From positions 9,161,410 through 9,225,409 of the forward strand of contig NC_089724.1 in NCBI RefSeq assembly GCF_035083965.1: a DNA stretch of 64,000 nucleotides, written 5' to 3'. The notes below the pieces were generated by a model. It made no database searches and was not told the DNA's origin. It worked only from the letters and a program-made list of their open reading frames with translations. This DNA is from Branchiostoma lanceolatum (Eukaryota > Chordata > Leptocardii > Amphioxiformes > Branchiostomatidae). Within the stretch, counting starts at the first letter, position 1. Every line of letters begins with the position of its first letter. Made by a program: the position numbers and the translations under genes. Positions 25,201 to 37,000 of the stretch are shown here, piece after piece.

Positions 25201-28200
25201 ATCCCATGCCATTCTCACTTCACATCTTTATCTTTATAAAGAATGGCAACAAGACAATACACAGTAGAGCACCAGGCATACAAGTGGACCACTCAACATT
25301 GCAATTACATTTAACACAACAATAAAACACTACAGGTAATCCATAGACTTCAACTTGAGCTGTTGGACTAGATCTGTTCTCCATCATGACAATAACTCTT
25401 GTTTGTCACTTTTTTTCTTTCAAAACTTTGGAATCGATTCTGGCATTCTTCAACAGTAGTATCTGTTTTCGGAAGTATGTTTTTGCAATTTACAGCATGT
25501 GTTGTCTTAGTTTGTAGCTGCTCTTTACCATTCACAGTATGGTGGAAAACTTTATTTTTTGGAAACAGGACGAAAAGTGATGTCATCCATATAATCAAAT
25601 TAACATGACTTAAGGAACCTTAATCCTGTACTGTCACCTACAGACCCACCTGTGTGCGTCGTCCCTGGCCTGTGAGGCGTTGTCCTCTGTGTAGCTCCTC
25701 AACAGCTCCACCATGGCTTTACTGGCAGTTTCACTGCAAACAGTTACAATTACAACAGGATGAACTCTCATTGTGCACACATAAACAAATGCAGTCAGTT
25801 ACAACTACAGGATGGACTCTCATTGTGCACACATAAACAAATACAGTCATTTACAACCACAACAGGATGAACAATGTCATTGTGCAAACATAAACAAATG
25901 CAGTCTAATTCCTAAAGAAGGGAGCACTATGTCTGCATCACTGCCTAAACACAGCAAATTTACACTGAGGCATTGAAAGATAAAAGTGATTGTGTAAGTT
26001 ACATAAAAATCTATTAACAAGTTTTATGTTTTTGTTTTCTTCATGCACAAAGTCATGATACTACATTGTATGAACATAAATAAGATCAGCAAATGAGCAC
26101 AGCAAAGATCTATGAATAATGTTATACAGGTAAATGGCATCAACTTTTCCGATAGTTAAAAGTATCACACTAAAACATTTTGAGAGAGACAAACGCAATC
26201 TGTTCACAAAGCTTTTCATAAGATATCTACTCTTACTGATGGTCTGTATACTATAGAAATTTTTTTTTTCCCCATTTGGACAACTTGAAAGGAAACTTCA
26301 TCAGTGTTTGCCAACCTCTGTTTGCATTCCAGGAAAGCCTCCAGCAGTCGACGGAGAAGGTTTACCCTCTTGTCTGTGTCCAGATTCCACAGTTTCATCC
26401 ACTTCTGAACCTGAAAGCAGCACAGTGTGTACATACATAGTTAACTCTTCTGCACACTGCTTCATTCATTCATTGGTTTAGCTGTTATGTACGCACAGAC
26501 AGGGCTGCCCAACTAGCCTGTTGCTAATACAAAGGGCTAGCCCTGCTGACTAAAGCCCCGGTCACACTAAACTCACGTCGTACCTACGATGCACGTACGA
26601 TGCATTTCCCGTACAACGCAGGTAAATCGCAGGTAAATCGCAGGTAAGTCGTAGGTAAAATCAGCTATCGCAGAGCGTCGGGCAATGTTCAAAATTTCAT
26701 CCAACGTCGTACGATTTTTATAGCCTCATATTTAGGCTTTATTGCGGCCTTTTTATCTAATGATGAGGTGACGAATTCATAAATTTCGACCATGTTCTGA
26801 TGGTTTCAGTTACCCTGATATATTGCCGATGCTGATGCAAATTGTAACCATCATAAGACAATAGCAACCAGAAAACAGTGCGCCCGTAGAATAGCCTGCT
26901 TCCAAGTTTAGATTTTCTACGTGTCAGGTCCAGAACCAGGCGCATATAATTGCTTTATGTCTGTATACACCTGGGTTTATAATTAGATCATACCTCAGTC
27001 CTATCCTGTCTCTATTTTCAGTTTCAGTTTTTGTTTGACGCTTTATGCCTATTATGTGCTTTCTTTTTGATGGACAATACAACTGGCCTGTCATATTCTT
27101 TCTCTGGGCCATCCGCAAACTGTTCTCTTGGCAAACTTAAAGTAGAGACAGGATGGGACTGAGGTCTGATATAATTATGAACCCACGTGTGTATAGTCAT
27201 GAAACAATCGTATGCATCACCTGCCCGCGATACTTGATCTGACACGTAGAAAATCATGGACTTGAAAGCAGGCTCTTCAGCGGGCGCGCTGTACACCGGT
27301 TGCCAATGCGCTCTAGTGGCTGCACTTTTCAACAACATCGACAATATCAGGGAAAACTGAAACCATCAGAAAACGATCGAAATGTATACATTTTTCACCT
27401 CATTGGTATAAAAAGAAGGCCGCAGTGAAGTCTGTATTGGGGGCAATAAAAATCGTACGGCGACGGAGGGGAAATTTTGAACATGTTCAAAATCATCTTT
27501 AGCTGTATTTTTCGACGTAGGACGCTCGGCGATGGCTACTTTTACGTGCGATTCACCTGCGATTTACCTGCGATTGACCTAGGTACACTAAAAAAAACCA
27601 TCGTACGATGTACCTACGTTATATGTGACCACCACTTAGTATGTGTTAACTATTGCACCCGGTTTTTCCCAATCGTACGACGTACGGCGCTGTCATGACG
27701 GAAGAAACCCCATCGCAGGTACGACGTGAGTTTAGTGTGACCATAGCTTAAGACAGGAGATTACAATTTACAATGGAGTCAGATACGGACAGCATTGATT
27801 ATTTTGATAGCATGGTCACTGCTTCATTCAGTGCAACATCAGCCTCTTACTGTAATAAACAAATTTTTTTCTGGTAAAATTCATTACAACAATGTTCACA
27901 TGTTGGGCAGAGAGAGCAGAATCCATTGGACCTGGTTTATTTATCTATCTATTTATTTCTGCTTTCTTTTGTCAGGGTAGGCACACTCAGTGCTTAACAC
28001 ACTGTTTTATAGGCGTGCCCTGTACAGAATATTATAAACTGAATAACATAAACAAAGAAATAAGAGAAACTGATGAACAAAAAACAACCCAAAATAACAA
28101 TATATACGCGTTTATACACAGCCGAGCTACATGTACTCTACACGCTTAAAAAAATCTCCCAGGACTTTAAGTTGAGTTGAAGGCCAGATAGTAAGAAAAC

Positions 28201-31200
28201 AAACAAAGAAGCCAACAGAGTTCTGTGTACCTCCTCTAGGTTGGTGTTGATACAGTCCACACTGTTGGTCTGTCCAGCCAGTTTGACCATGGCGCAGTAC
28301 ACGTTGTACCTGACAGGGGACCTCTCATCAACACCGTTGTACAGGTTGTTCAAGCTGGGAAAAGAAATACAGGCAAAATACATAACTACTAGGAAGAAAA
28401 TAGTCACAAGTATCACAACTTTTCATTTTCAGCAAACTGCTTATAACCAAGCTTTCCTACAAGAAAGTGTGAGAGCGGCAGCTAATATCAATTCAACTTT
28501 TAAAAATAGATAGAGGGGTACATGAAACTTTATTACTTGCTGTAATTTTTCTGTGATATCTACAGATTTTGTCACATTTATCTGATTGCATGGAATTCAG
28601 TTTACATCACAAACCAACTTACCGAACAATGGGAAATTTGAGCTGCTTCTACAAGGAATAATATGACCATCAGCAATTTCAGGATGCTAAGGCCAAGTTG
28701 ATTTGATTATATTAATTTATATGGATGACATCCTCTGGAGACCCCAAAACTGATCTGAGTGTAGGAATAAACTAGCCTGAGTGTCATCCTGTTTCAGTTC
28801 CAGGCTCTACCTTCACCAAACAGTCTGAGATCGCTGCCATTCAAATCGTTTGGAATAAATGTATTCGTCCAGAAATCTGGACGGGCACGCTGATTGGCTC
28901 CTCCTATCAGAGCTCCATGGGGGAATTGTCCTTGTCACTCAACCTAACAACTTTCTCCACATGGTATCTCTGTAGGGACCACATCTTATTACGAACCACA
29001 CATACCAGTAATGGCCAAAAAAATGACCAAAAACATGGAGTTGATCTATGTCATAGATAGACAGATCCCAAGTTGTATAGACAAAGATCCCAATTGCAAG
29101 TAGTTTTTTTGTGTCAAATCTTTGTAAAATCGTCAGGATAACACTTTCTATCTGCCAAAAAGCAGGTACTACAGCCTATCTAAGATAAATAAACAAATCC
29201 TTTGGTCAGTTCTGGGATGGGGAATCCTTGCTGAGATAGCATGTGGAGCTCTGATAGATGGAGCCAATCAGCGTGCCCGTCCAGATTTCTGGACGAATAC
29301 ATTTATTCCAAACGATTTGAATGGCAGCGATCTCAGACTGTTTGGTGAAGGTAGAGCCTGGAACTGAAACAGGATGACACTCAGGCTACGAATAAACAAA
29401 AGTTTGGCAGAAAAAAGTTGCCTTCATTATGAAATCTATGTGGTCAAGAAGAATGAACAAAACTTAACACACAGAGTGGTATACCGAATAACAAATCCTT
29501 CATTTTTGTTCTTTCATATCTTCTTCTTTGACTTTGGCATTCAACTACATTAGTATCCGTTTTCCATAATTTTTATTTTTTAATCTACAGCAGATATTTT
29601 CGACGTTGACGAAGAGACAGAAAATTCATCTCGAAAGCTCCCCAGAGCAATCTTTTTTATGTTGGGTGTAATGCTTAAACGTTTGTCAAAAGTACAACAG
29701 ATATTTTCTCATTTTGCAGCTGATTTACAGTATGGCCAAAACTTTTTTTGTGTTGAAACGGACGAAAATTGATGCACGGGCGGATGTCATCCATATAATC
29801 AAATCAAAACTAAGGAAACAATTCAAGTCGTCTTACATTCTTAGCCTGAGCTCCTTCATCTTGTCTCCTCCTTTCACCACCTTCTCACACAGGGACAGGA
29901 CTACCTCGTCGATCTTGGCGGTCGGGGTGATGAACACCAGCGACAGGACGCTCGTTAGGAAACCCTCCACCTCTGTTGTTGGAGTGAAAAGAAATGACAA
30001 GATGTTCTTCTTGAAAATCAAGTGGTCATCAGACATTTTATTTTGACTTTTTTGAATGGCAACCTAACTGTTAAGAAATATCTTTTGAGCTGACCACTAC
30101 AACAACATGAAACTAGGGGCTTGGACATAGGTAATGGGATTGTGAGGTTTCCTATCAGAAGTAGATATAGAATATTACTTTTAACTCAGGTCCGCTTGCT
30201 CCCGAAGGGCGCATGGCGTCTCGGCAAACCCCTCTCCAGGCCAAATAATTTTTTGAGAGCGTTGAGGTTTTTGTGGGTTATAAGGGCAGAGTTACTCCAT
30301 TAAATCAACAGTATTTAGAAAGGGGAGACTTTATTCAATCAAAGGATGGTCTTACAGATAGATATAAGATACATAATTATACTAAGTCATAGAGGAACTC
30401 CTTAGCCTCTATACTATAGCAGGCTGTGTTGCTACTTTTGCTGTTCACACATATATACTGAGTGCAGCTGCAAAGCCTACATGTATAATAAAAAGTATTA
30501 TATCACTCACTCACTCACTCACTCACTCACTCACTCACTCACTCACACTCACTATCCAATTAACGTCTTCTGTTCCTCATCAACTGGGGGTTATACGTGC
30601 TTGCACATGGATGGGATAGCATTGAATATGGAGGCTAGCATTTATCTACAGCATTGATCGGTATAAACGATATCTGATAAGTACACGTTACACTCACGAG
30701 CTTCATCAGGTGACTTCCAGCACGTTTCCATGGCGTCGATGACCTGCATCAGGTCCGTGATCCATCCCGCGCCTGAGTTCTCCTCCGAGATCTCCGCACC
30801 TGTCGTCTTCAGGTATTTCCTCAGTTCTATTATCTGTGGGGTTCAAGGAAAACATGTTACAAACACATGGCAACACTGGAAGAACGTCCTACCTGACCGT
30901 AAACTCTATTCTACTCTACTCTACAGTGATACGAATATTACAAATATATATACAAATATAACATTCTGTTACTTGATTATGAATGTTTGCCCTGCTCTAT
31001 TCTAAGGCAGCGTGCATAGTCCAATGTTTAGCAGCCAGGGCTGCTTCCAGCTTTGAATTTTTCCCGTCCCACTCATTGTTTGGGAGCCGATGTTTTGAAT
31101 TTTCGCTGTTAAAGATACATTTTCATCAATTTTATGTCATTAAGTTCAGAATTTGGGATGGAAAGGATAATATTTTTTCCGTCCCAACAAGCAAATTTCC

Positions 31201-32123
31201 AGAGGGACAGGTCAGGGAGACAGCCCTGTTAGTGGCCCTGTCTTTGGAACTAGAAGTCGTGAGTTTGATCCCGACTGTGACACTCACCCAACATGCACTA
31301 TACCGGAAAGGGTCGCAGTTCTTAGGATAGGACGTTAAGTTGTGGTCCACTGTTTCTAGTACTTTTCGAAAATAACTGGGGGAATTTCCCGGGTACATAA
31401 TTTTGAATCTGTAAATACTGTACATAGCGTCTGTCATCTCAGTCACGACCAGTGGAAGAATACCTCTTCAGTGAGCTAAACTGGATCGAGATCACTTTCA
31501 CTTTCTTCTATTAATTCTTGGGAGACTCAAAAAGACATCAATTTTCAGGGTATCAAGACGTTATTATTTCACCATGAGACAATTCCGCATATCCTGTACA
31601 ATAACAGTCACAGTGCACACTTATTGAACTATAAATCTAAGTTCTTAAAATGTACAGTACTATTTGTAGTTAAACTCCTTTAGTTAGGGTTATGGTTAAG
31701 GTTAGAGTTTTCTTCCTCTTGGCAGTGAAACGTCCTGTAGGCGAATGTCTAGAGTCTAGAAACTATTCTGACATAAATTATCAAAAATCATTTTTGCACA
31801 CATATGGCTTCAACTTTAGTTCAAACCCTGGCTGTGAAGCACATTTAAGCAACTCTTACAATCCAGTATCCTGACCGGTGTAGTTGAAACACTTTTACGT
31901 GGTTCAATATGGAGTTTCTCTCTCTCCATATGTCGAAAATACTACTCCATGCTGCACACATGTGGGATAAAAAAAAAAGGTGGGAGGGGGGCAGCCGATC
32001 GACAGCCATAGAACCCATACGAACGCCTATTACCGCACAGTTAGCGACTAGAAAGATGTAAAAATCATGATTACATACCTGCTCCTCCTCCGGGAGGTCT
32101 ATGAAGGCGGGACAGCTGCTCAT
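22219..32123 (-). CDS. EIF3M: Eukaryotic translation initiation factor 3 subunit M
   Basis: A subunit of the eIF3 scaffold that loads mRNA onto the 40S ribosome in the cytoplasm. Ten coding exons in order: 32123-32079, 30833-30698, 29972-29837, 28354-28231, 26410-26316, 25733-25650, 24997-24898, 24597-24516, 23381-23238 and 22403-22219. All phases agree and the sum is 1,131 nt (376 aa), close to the usual animal length of about 374. Diagnostic segments are PAFIDLPEEEQ at the start, GAEISEENS, SPVRYNVYCAMVK, VELLRSYTEDNASQA, LVLKPIKFLEGELIHDLLTI and HRTFGRQQWQQL. The last four exons carry the C-terminal PCI domain that packs against other eIF3 subunits. The start codon is the only ATG before the conserved N-terminus. 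Introns hold many MITEs. The gene is head to head with the POGLUT gene. Confidence 0.97.
23451..23575. mobile_element. Foldback MITE in EIF3M intron 8
   Basis: The inverted arms are CTCCAATCAGATCTATCGATG at 23,456 and CATCAATAGATCTGCTTGGAG near 23,550. Inner pairs are GGCAGTATCAAAAGGG and CCCTTTTGATACTG. A close relative with the same interior lies at 47,702-47,821. Confidence 0.75.
25375..25612. mobile_element. Truncated copy of the GGCCATGTTGATTTGATT MITE
   Basis: The right end reads GATGTCATCCATATAATC then AAATTAACATGACTTAA. The interior shares TTACAGCAT, AGTATGGTGGAAAACTTT and the AGTAGTATCTGTTTTCGG block. The left terminal repeat is missing. It lies in an EIF3M intron. Confidence 0.65.
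26551..27750. mobile_element. 1.2-kb MITE-like element with subterminal repeats and a nested inverted repeat
   Basis: The termini are GGTCACACTAAACTCACG at the left and CGTGAGTTTAGTGTGACC at the right. The left subterminal part has three copies of CGCAGGTAAATCG. The right one has the inverse CGATTTACCTGCG. Inside, CCTGCTTCCAAG with TTTTCTACGTGTCAG (about 26,898-26,930) is inverted at 27,236-27,275, which suggests a second element inserted in the first. I see no transposase. It lies in EIF3M intron 4. Confidence 0.75.
28688..29812. mobile_element. GGCCATGTTGATTTGATT MITE interrupted by another element
   Basis: The left end at 28,688 (TAAGGCCAAGTTGATTTG) and the right end at about 29,812 (GATGTCATCCATATAATC) belong to one MITE copy. 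It is split by a 616-bp element (28,773-29,388). A further insertion of about 100 bp near 29,597-29,705 is bounded by repeated CAGATATTTTC. The whole lies in EIF3M intron 3. Confidence 0.8.
28773..29388. mobile_element. Nested TIR element with inverted repeats of about 150 bp
   Basis: The termini TAGCCTGAGTGTCATCCTG and CAGGATGACACTCAGGCTA are exact inverted repeats. The arms continue for about 150 bp through GGTAGAGCCTGGAACTG and ATTCGTCCAGAAATCTGGAC. The flanks GAATAAAC (left) and GAATAAAC (right, after one extra base) look like an 8-bp target duplication, as made by hAT-type transposases. No ORF of interest is inside. Confidence 0.8.
30503..30550. repeat. (TCAC)n microsatellite
   Basis: About 11 copies of the tetranucleotide CTCA run without interruption, followed by an imperfect unit. 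It lies in EIF3M intron 2. Confidence 0.95.
31210..31450 (+). mobile_element. Probable tRNA-derived SINE
   Basis: The head includes a B-box-like GTGAGTTTGATCCCGAC. The body ATAGGACGTTAAGTTGTGG is shared in form with ATAGGACGTTAGATGTAGG in the element at 48,143-48,400. The tail region TCAGTCACGACCAGTGGAAG recurs near 39,236. No complete tRNA fold is present. Confidence 0.55.
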
Positions 32124-32376
32124 TTTACGCAGATTTTGGCCCCTTTATTCGTGAAAATACGGAAAATCCGCAACGTGCCGCCGTGCAGCAAAGAACTCTG
32201 GGTAAGTCAGGCGAGGTCATATAAAATAGAGGTGTGAAAAATACAATTTTCTATATAAAACATTTATCACGACTTTCCTATAATCTGTATCAAATCATAA
32301 ATAAAGACCATACAGATAATATTCACAAAGTTATCTATCATAACTGAGGGTTGTGTTCTGTGATTATTTCTTACAG
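32124..32376. promoter_or_regulatory. Candidate bidirectional promoter and POGLUT 5' UTR intron
   Basis: The EIF3M start codon ends at 32,123 on the minus strand. The POGLUT start codon is at 32,521 on the plus strand. A good plus-strand donor, CTGG|GTAAGT at 32,201/32,202, pairs with an acceptor TTATTTCTTACAG at 32,376. This suggests a 175-bp intron in the POGLUT 5' UTR. If correct, transcription of both genes starts within about 80 bp (32,124-32,201). No TATA box is visible, as is usual for divergent housekeeping promoters. The intron is an inference from splice motifs only. Confidence 0.5.
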
Positions 32377-32520
32377 TTGTCTCCCCTACCAGATGAGTGG
32401 AATCGTCTTGTGTCAAGGGTTAAATGCAGCGGAAGAGACAGAAACCAGAAACTTCAGTCTGGGTTTGGTCTCGTTTGCAGTCCAGGAGGGCTCAAACCGG
32501 CCAGAATATCACTGCAAACG

Positions 32521-34053
32521 ATGGGATTTTCACGATCGGAGATCATCTCGCTCGTGTTGGCCAGCATCGTGCTCGGCGTGCTGCCCTTACGGGACCCTGT
32601 GACGGGGTACGAGCGGGAGAGGGTCGTGTGTCCCTCCAAGAGCGCCGTGTGGGGGCCCGGCCTGGAGACGAATTTCGTGGTCCCGGCGCGATGGTTTTAC
32701 ATCCAGGCCACAGATACCAGCGGGGAAAACTTCACCTTCTCCCCCGGGGATAAGGCGTTCCGGGTCAGCATCACGGCGACCGGCGGCGGGAGGGCCCGTG
32801 TGTGGGTGCAGAAACTCGACCGACAAGACGGCACTTTTCTCGTGCGGTACAAAATGTTCGATAGCTATGAGGGTCTGAAGATAGAGGTGTTCAGCGGAGA
32901 CGAACCAGTAGCGGACTCTCCCTACCTCCTCCCCGGACGTGTTTATCACGAGAACTGCTACTGTCCTCAACAGGATCACCAAAAGTGGGAAACCGACATG
33001 CAGTGCCCTTCAGCCTTCCCCCAAATCGAACGTGACCTTGAAATATTCCCCAAAATTAATCTAAACCGGCTCTCCACGGAAGCAGTAGACCGGTTCGGAA
33101 CCCACCACAGCCTCTGTCACTACACGGTCAAGGACAACAAGATCCACCGGAAGTGCCATGGAAAACACACCGGATTTAAGATGTTCATGGACGCCACGTT
33201 GCACTCGCTAACCCGGAAAGTTAAAATTCCGGATATCGAGTTTTTCGTCAACCTCGGGGACTGGCCCCTGGAGAAGAGACAAGTTAAAGACGGGCCTCTC
33301 CCGATCCTGTCGTGGTGCGGGTCGGAGGAGACACGGGATATCGTCATGCCCACCTACGACCTTACGGAGTCCACGTTAGAGACCATGGGGAGGGTTAGCC
33401 TAGACATGCTGTCCGTACAGGGGAACACTGGGCCCAGGTGGGTGAACAAGACCGAACAGGCGCTGTGGCGGGGTCGGGACAGCCGCCGAGAGAGGCTCAA
33501 CCTTGTAGACCTCGCCCGCAAATATCCCGACCTCATCGACGCCGCCCTCACCAACTTCTTCTTCTTCCGCGACGAGGAAGCCAAGTACGGACCCAAGGTG
33601 CAGCACATATCCTTCTTCGACTTTTTCAAGTATAAGTACCAGCTGAACATTGACGGCACGGTCGCGGCGTATCGCCTGCCGTACCTTCTCGCCGGGGACA
33701 GCGCTGTTTTCAAACACGAGTCCGTGTATTACGAACACTTCTACAAGGACCTGGAGCCGTACGTGCACTACATTCCCTTCAGGATGGACCTGACGGACCT
33801 GATCCCGAAGATCCGATGGGCGAAGAGAAACGACGACGACGCCCGACAGATCGCCGAGAACGGCCGAGACTACGCGAGGAAAAACCTGCTGGCCAACAGC
33901 GTCTTCTGCTACTACGAGAGGCTTTTCCGGGAGTACGCGAGCCGACAGGTGGACGAGCCGCAGGTGCGAGAGGGGATGGAGGAGGTTCCCCAGCCGGCAG
34001 AGACCGCCTGCCGTCTCTGCGACAGGATCGGCAACAAACACGAGGAGCTCTGA
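32521..34053 (+). CDS. POGLUT2/3: Protein O-glucosyltransferase 2/3 (KDELC1/2 type), ER lumen
   Basis: Expected to transfer glucose from UDP-glucose to serines of EGF repeats in Notch- or fibrillin-type proteins in the ER lumen. The 510-residue frame has an N-terminal signal segment (about 8-23), a filamin-type Ig domain (about 35-140, with VVPARWFYIQATDTSG) and a CAP10/glucosyltransferase domain (about 195-475). CAP10 motifs are FFVNLGDWPLEK, LSWCGSEETRDIVMPTYDLT, ALWRGRDSRRERL, INIDGTVAAYRLPYLL-like YQLNIDGTVAAYRLPYLL and YYEHFYKDLEPY. It ends in HEEL, a KDEL-type retrieval signal. The chosen ATG has A at -3 and G at +4 and directly precedes the signal peptide. The frame stays open upstream to 32,353, but that part looks like 5' UTR. 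The coding region has no intron. Whether it is POGLUT2 or POGLUT3 cannot be settled here. Confidence 0.95.
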   Translation: MGFSRSEIISLVLASIVLGVLPLRDPVTGYERERVVCPSKSAVWGPGLETNFVVPARWFYIQATDTSGENFTFSPGDKAFRVSITATGGGRARVWVQKLDRQDGTFLVRYKMFDSYEGLKIEVFSGDEPVADSPYLLPGRVYHENCYCPQQDHQKWETDMQCPSAFPQIERDLEIFPKINLNRLSTEAVDRFGTHHSLCHYTVKDNKIHRKCHGKHTGFKMFMDATLHSLTRKVKIPDIEFFVNLGDWPLEKRQVKDGPLPILSWCGSEETRDIVMPTYDLTESTLETMGRVSLDMLSVQGNTGPRWVNKTEQALWRGRDSRRERLNLVDLARKYPDLIDAALTNFFFFRDEEAKYGPKVQHISFFDFFKYKYQLNIDGTVAAYRLPYLLAGDSAVFKHESVYYEHFYKDLEPYVHYIPFRMDLTDLIPKIRWAKRNDDDARQIAENGRDYARKNLLANSVFCYYERLFREYASRQVDEPQVREGMEEVPQPAETACRLCDRIGNKHEEL

Positions 34054-37000
34054 CGGGGTGGTGACTTGCAGACCAAATAAGGATACAAAAGGGCACTAGA
34101 CATTTAAAGGGTGAATGCTAGCTTCCGTTGCACAGGTGCCAGTTGTCTTTCGCCAAGTGTTCTTACTAGCATCTTTTTCAATCCAGACACTAGTAGCTAC
34201 TAGCCACCATCCAAAGACAACGTTGTAGAGGAAGCATTCCTTATAAAATGCACATATCGTTATACATATATCTAAGGAGGTTATAACCTTCTTGATATAT
34301 CATATATCTTTATACTAAAAGGTATACACAGCTTCAAAGCATTCCAAAGATATGAAGCTCATATTGTATCTTCTCTTTTTATATTATAAGATACTCGACT
34401 TTGTATTGTTTCCATATGTACTGGTCCGTATGTTACACGTCTTTAGCGGATCAGTGGATGTAACCTTACCCATTGAAGTCGCACCCAGGCCACAGGTTAA
34501 TTTGACAGGGCGCGGCGGGAGTGGCGGTCCTGTTTAGTGTAGGGCGGGCGGGTCGTTTTCAATGGAGCTTGAACTGCGGTGAATATAAACATTGTTCAGT
34601 AAGTGACTTGTTGGGAACATTGTATGGTACAGATAAGGTGTTTCAAGATGGGAGAAGGTGGAAAGATTATCACCAAATATCGTTACTTTTATCAATTGCA
34701 GTATGTAGTAGTCATCATTCCATCATTGTAAGAGATACATCGCTGTCTCAATATGCAGTAATTTGGCTCTGATATACTGACATGATTATAGTGTAATGAT
34801 AGATAATAGAACATGAAATTACGGCTGTACTTTGGTCAGAAATTCACTCCTTACATTCTGACCCGTACTTGTGTTGTAATGAAATGTTTATGGACCTATA
34901 TGCATTTTCACTTCAAACAGATTAGCCTAGGAGGGAATATCGTTCTATGATTTACACCACATGGGATGTATTATCACTCGATCCCACTGTTTGTTGTTAG
35001 TCGAGCCAACACGACTGTTTACCACCATGTGTTTGTAAACACTAGAAACCAATTCTATAAACAAAATGGTCATGTTGGACCAACATCATTTAATTGTGAC
35101 TGTATGTTTTTCTATAACGACTTCAAAATATGCAGTAGGAAGACAGCACAAGCTTTGATAGCTACAAAATGATATTCTCCAAGAAGAGGTTTCGATCGGG
35201 AGGGCCAGTAGTGTCCGCAACGGCGTTAGAAATTGCGGCCACTACTAGCTAGCCCCCTGATCGAAACCTCTGCTATGAGAATAACAAAATGGGGCGTGAG
35301 TAACACGTCTTGTGATCTCTGGACGGATAAACATATCTCAACCTGACAGGAAGAAGAAAGGGGTCCATAATCTCATGTGAGTCGGTTGTTGAATTATCGC
35401 GTGTTGAACTGAAGTCTCGTGAGACTCAACAATGTGTATTGTGCTAACAGACGAGGTCTGTAATTGTTAAGGATGGTCCAAGTCTACACACCCCTATTGT
35501 TCACGTATGTTTACACATCTGGCGATATAGACGATGGCAATGGGATTAAAAAGGGTGTAGATCAGTAGATGCAAACTTGGTCTTGAGATAGCTAGCGTTG
35601 TTATGTCTGGTGGGATGTAAAGGCGCTAGTTTTAGAGGAAAATATTACTGTTGTAAAACGCTGTCCAAATTATCCGGTTGGCTGCACAGAAACCGGTCTT
35701 TCATCTTTCCTGCCATTTAGTACCTAATAGTTGATTTAATAGGCACATTTTTCTTATTGTTCGTGTCAAAGCGTTAAGTCATCTTGTAGATGTTTTTTTT
35801 TTACATCATTTGCATTTAGGCAAGTAAGTAACGAGGAACATCGTGTTTTTCTTCATTTCATATCTGAAGTGTATTTACGTTCCGTAGACTCAGTGTAAAA
35901 TCAAATAAACGAGTCCAAAATTTCAAAATATCAAGTAGATAGAAAACACTACCTACACTCACGCCCCGTTGAGACGGGGACATTTGATTTTGATCTGACC
36001 TTTAGAAGCGTTTTGCTCGTTTAGCTCTGTTGGCATTGCTCTTATGGGGAAAGGGCAAGACAAATTGTCGACACATGGCGCCTACGTGAAATCATTAAGC
36101 CTGCAGTAATGTCAACTCGCCGCCTAGTGGCGCTGTGAAAACGTAAGACATGTTAGACCATTCGTGTGAAGAACAGGCAAAATGCGACAGTATCTACATT
36201 ATATTTTGCCGTTACATCGTATTTGTCTACGTACAGAGTATTTTGTCCCGTATAAAGAAATGGTAGTTTTTAGTTCTTATCATTTATTTATAGGTATCAG
36301 ATGGTTCTTTGTGTGTGACAAAAGAACATCCCAGAAATACAAACGCTTCAGGTGATCTGTCAGGGTGTTCCAGGAACAATAGGTCTTGCGTCATCAGTTG
36401 CGTGTGGAATCGTCCCTTGGGAATTATCTATCACTACGTGTGCCCGCATCTCTCTCCTTGAGATAATGTACTTACAAAGGAGGACAGTTAGGCTCTTAGG
36501 TCTCTTCCAGACTAACTTGGCCGGCTATTGCCAATTTGCCAGGGAAATTTGGCCACCATAGGGTTTCCTTTCCCATCCCCAGCGGGGAAAATATAAACCT
36601 TACCCTTGGACTGACTCTACCGGCCAATCATTCCTTTTTTTTTGCCAAATTCTACGATCTATAGGAAGGCCTGGCGGAGGCTAGGTTAGGCCTAGGGAAA
36701 AACCGTGTTTCTGGTTACGGTCGTGAAAAAATTAGGGCCGGTAGGTCGGGATTCTGTTAAATTTCTCTTCTTTTAGATTTCGTCCATAGAGATTCAACAA
36801 ATACATTTAAGCAATATAAAACCGATATACGTATACATTGCACACATAAAATGTATCAATCAACTGAAGAAAGAAGTAAAATGTTTATCATACATGTTTA
36901 CATAAACTTTTCACTGAGCACTAATCTGTTAACAGAGTCTGAAATACAGGAAGTCTGTTTTGAATTTCTTCACTCTGATGTCAAAATGAAAATTCTATAT

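Noticed and set aside
28628-28653. 26-nt candidate EIF3M exon with flanking TTGTAG and GTAAGT
   Set aside because: Including it breaks the reading phase. Direct joining of exons 3 and 4 restores the conserved ELRLRILNNLYNG and the expected length.
33354-34103. Long minus-strand ORFs opposite POGLUT
   Set aside because: They are antisense shadows of a GC-rich coding exon. Their translations are Arg/Ser/Pro-rich with no domain.
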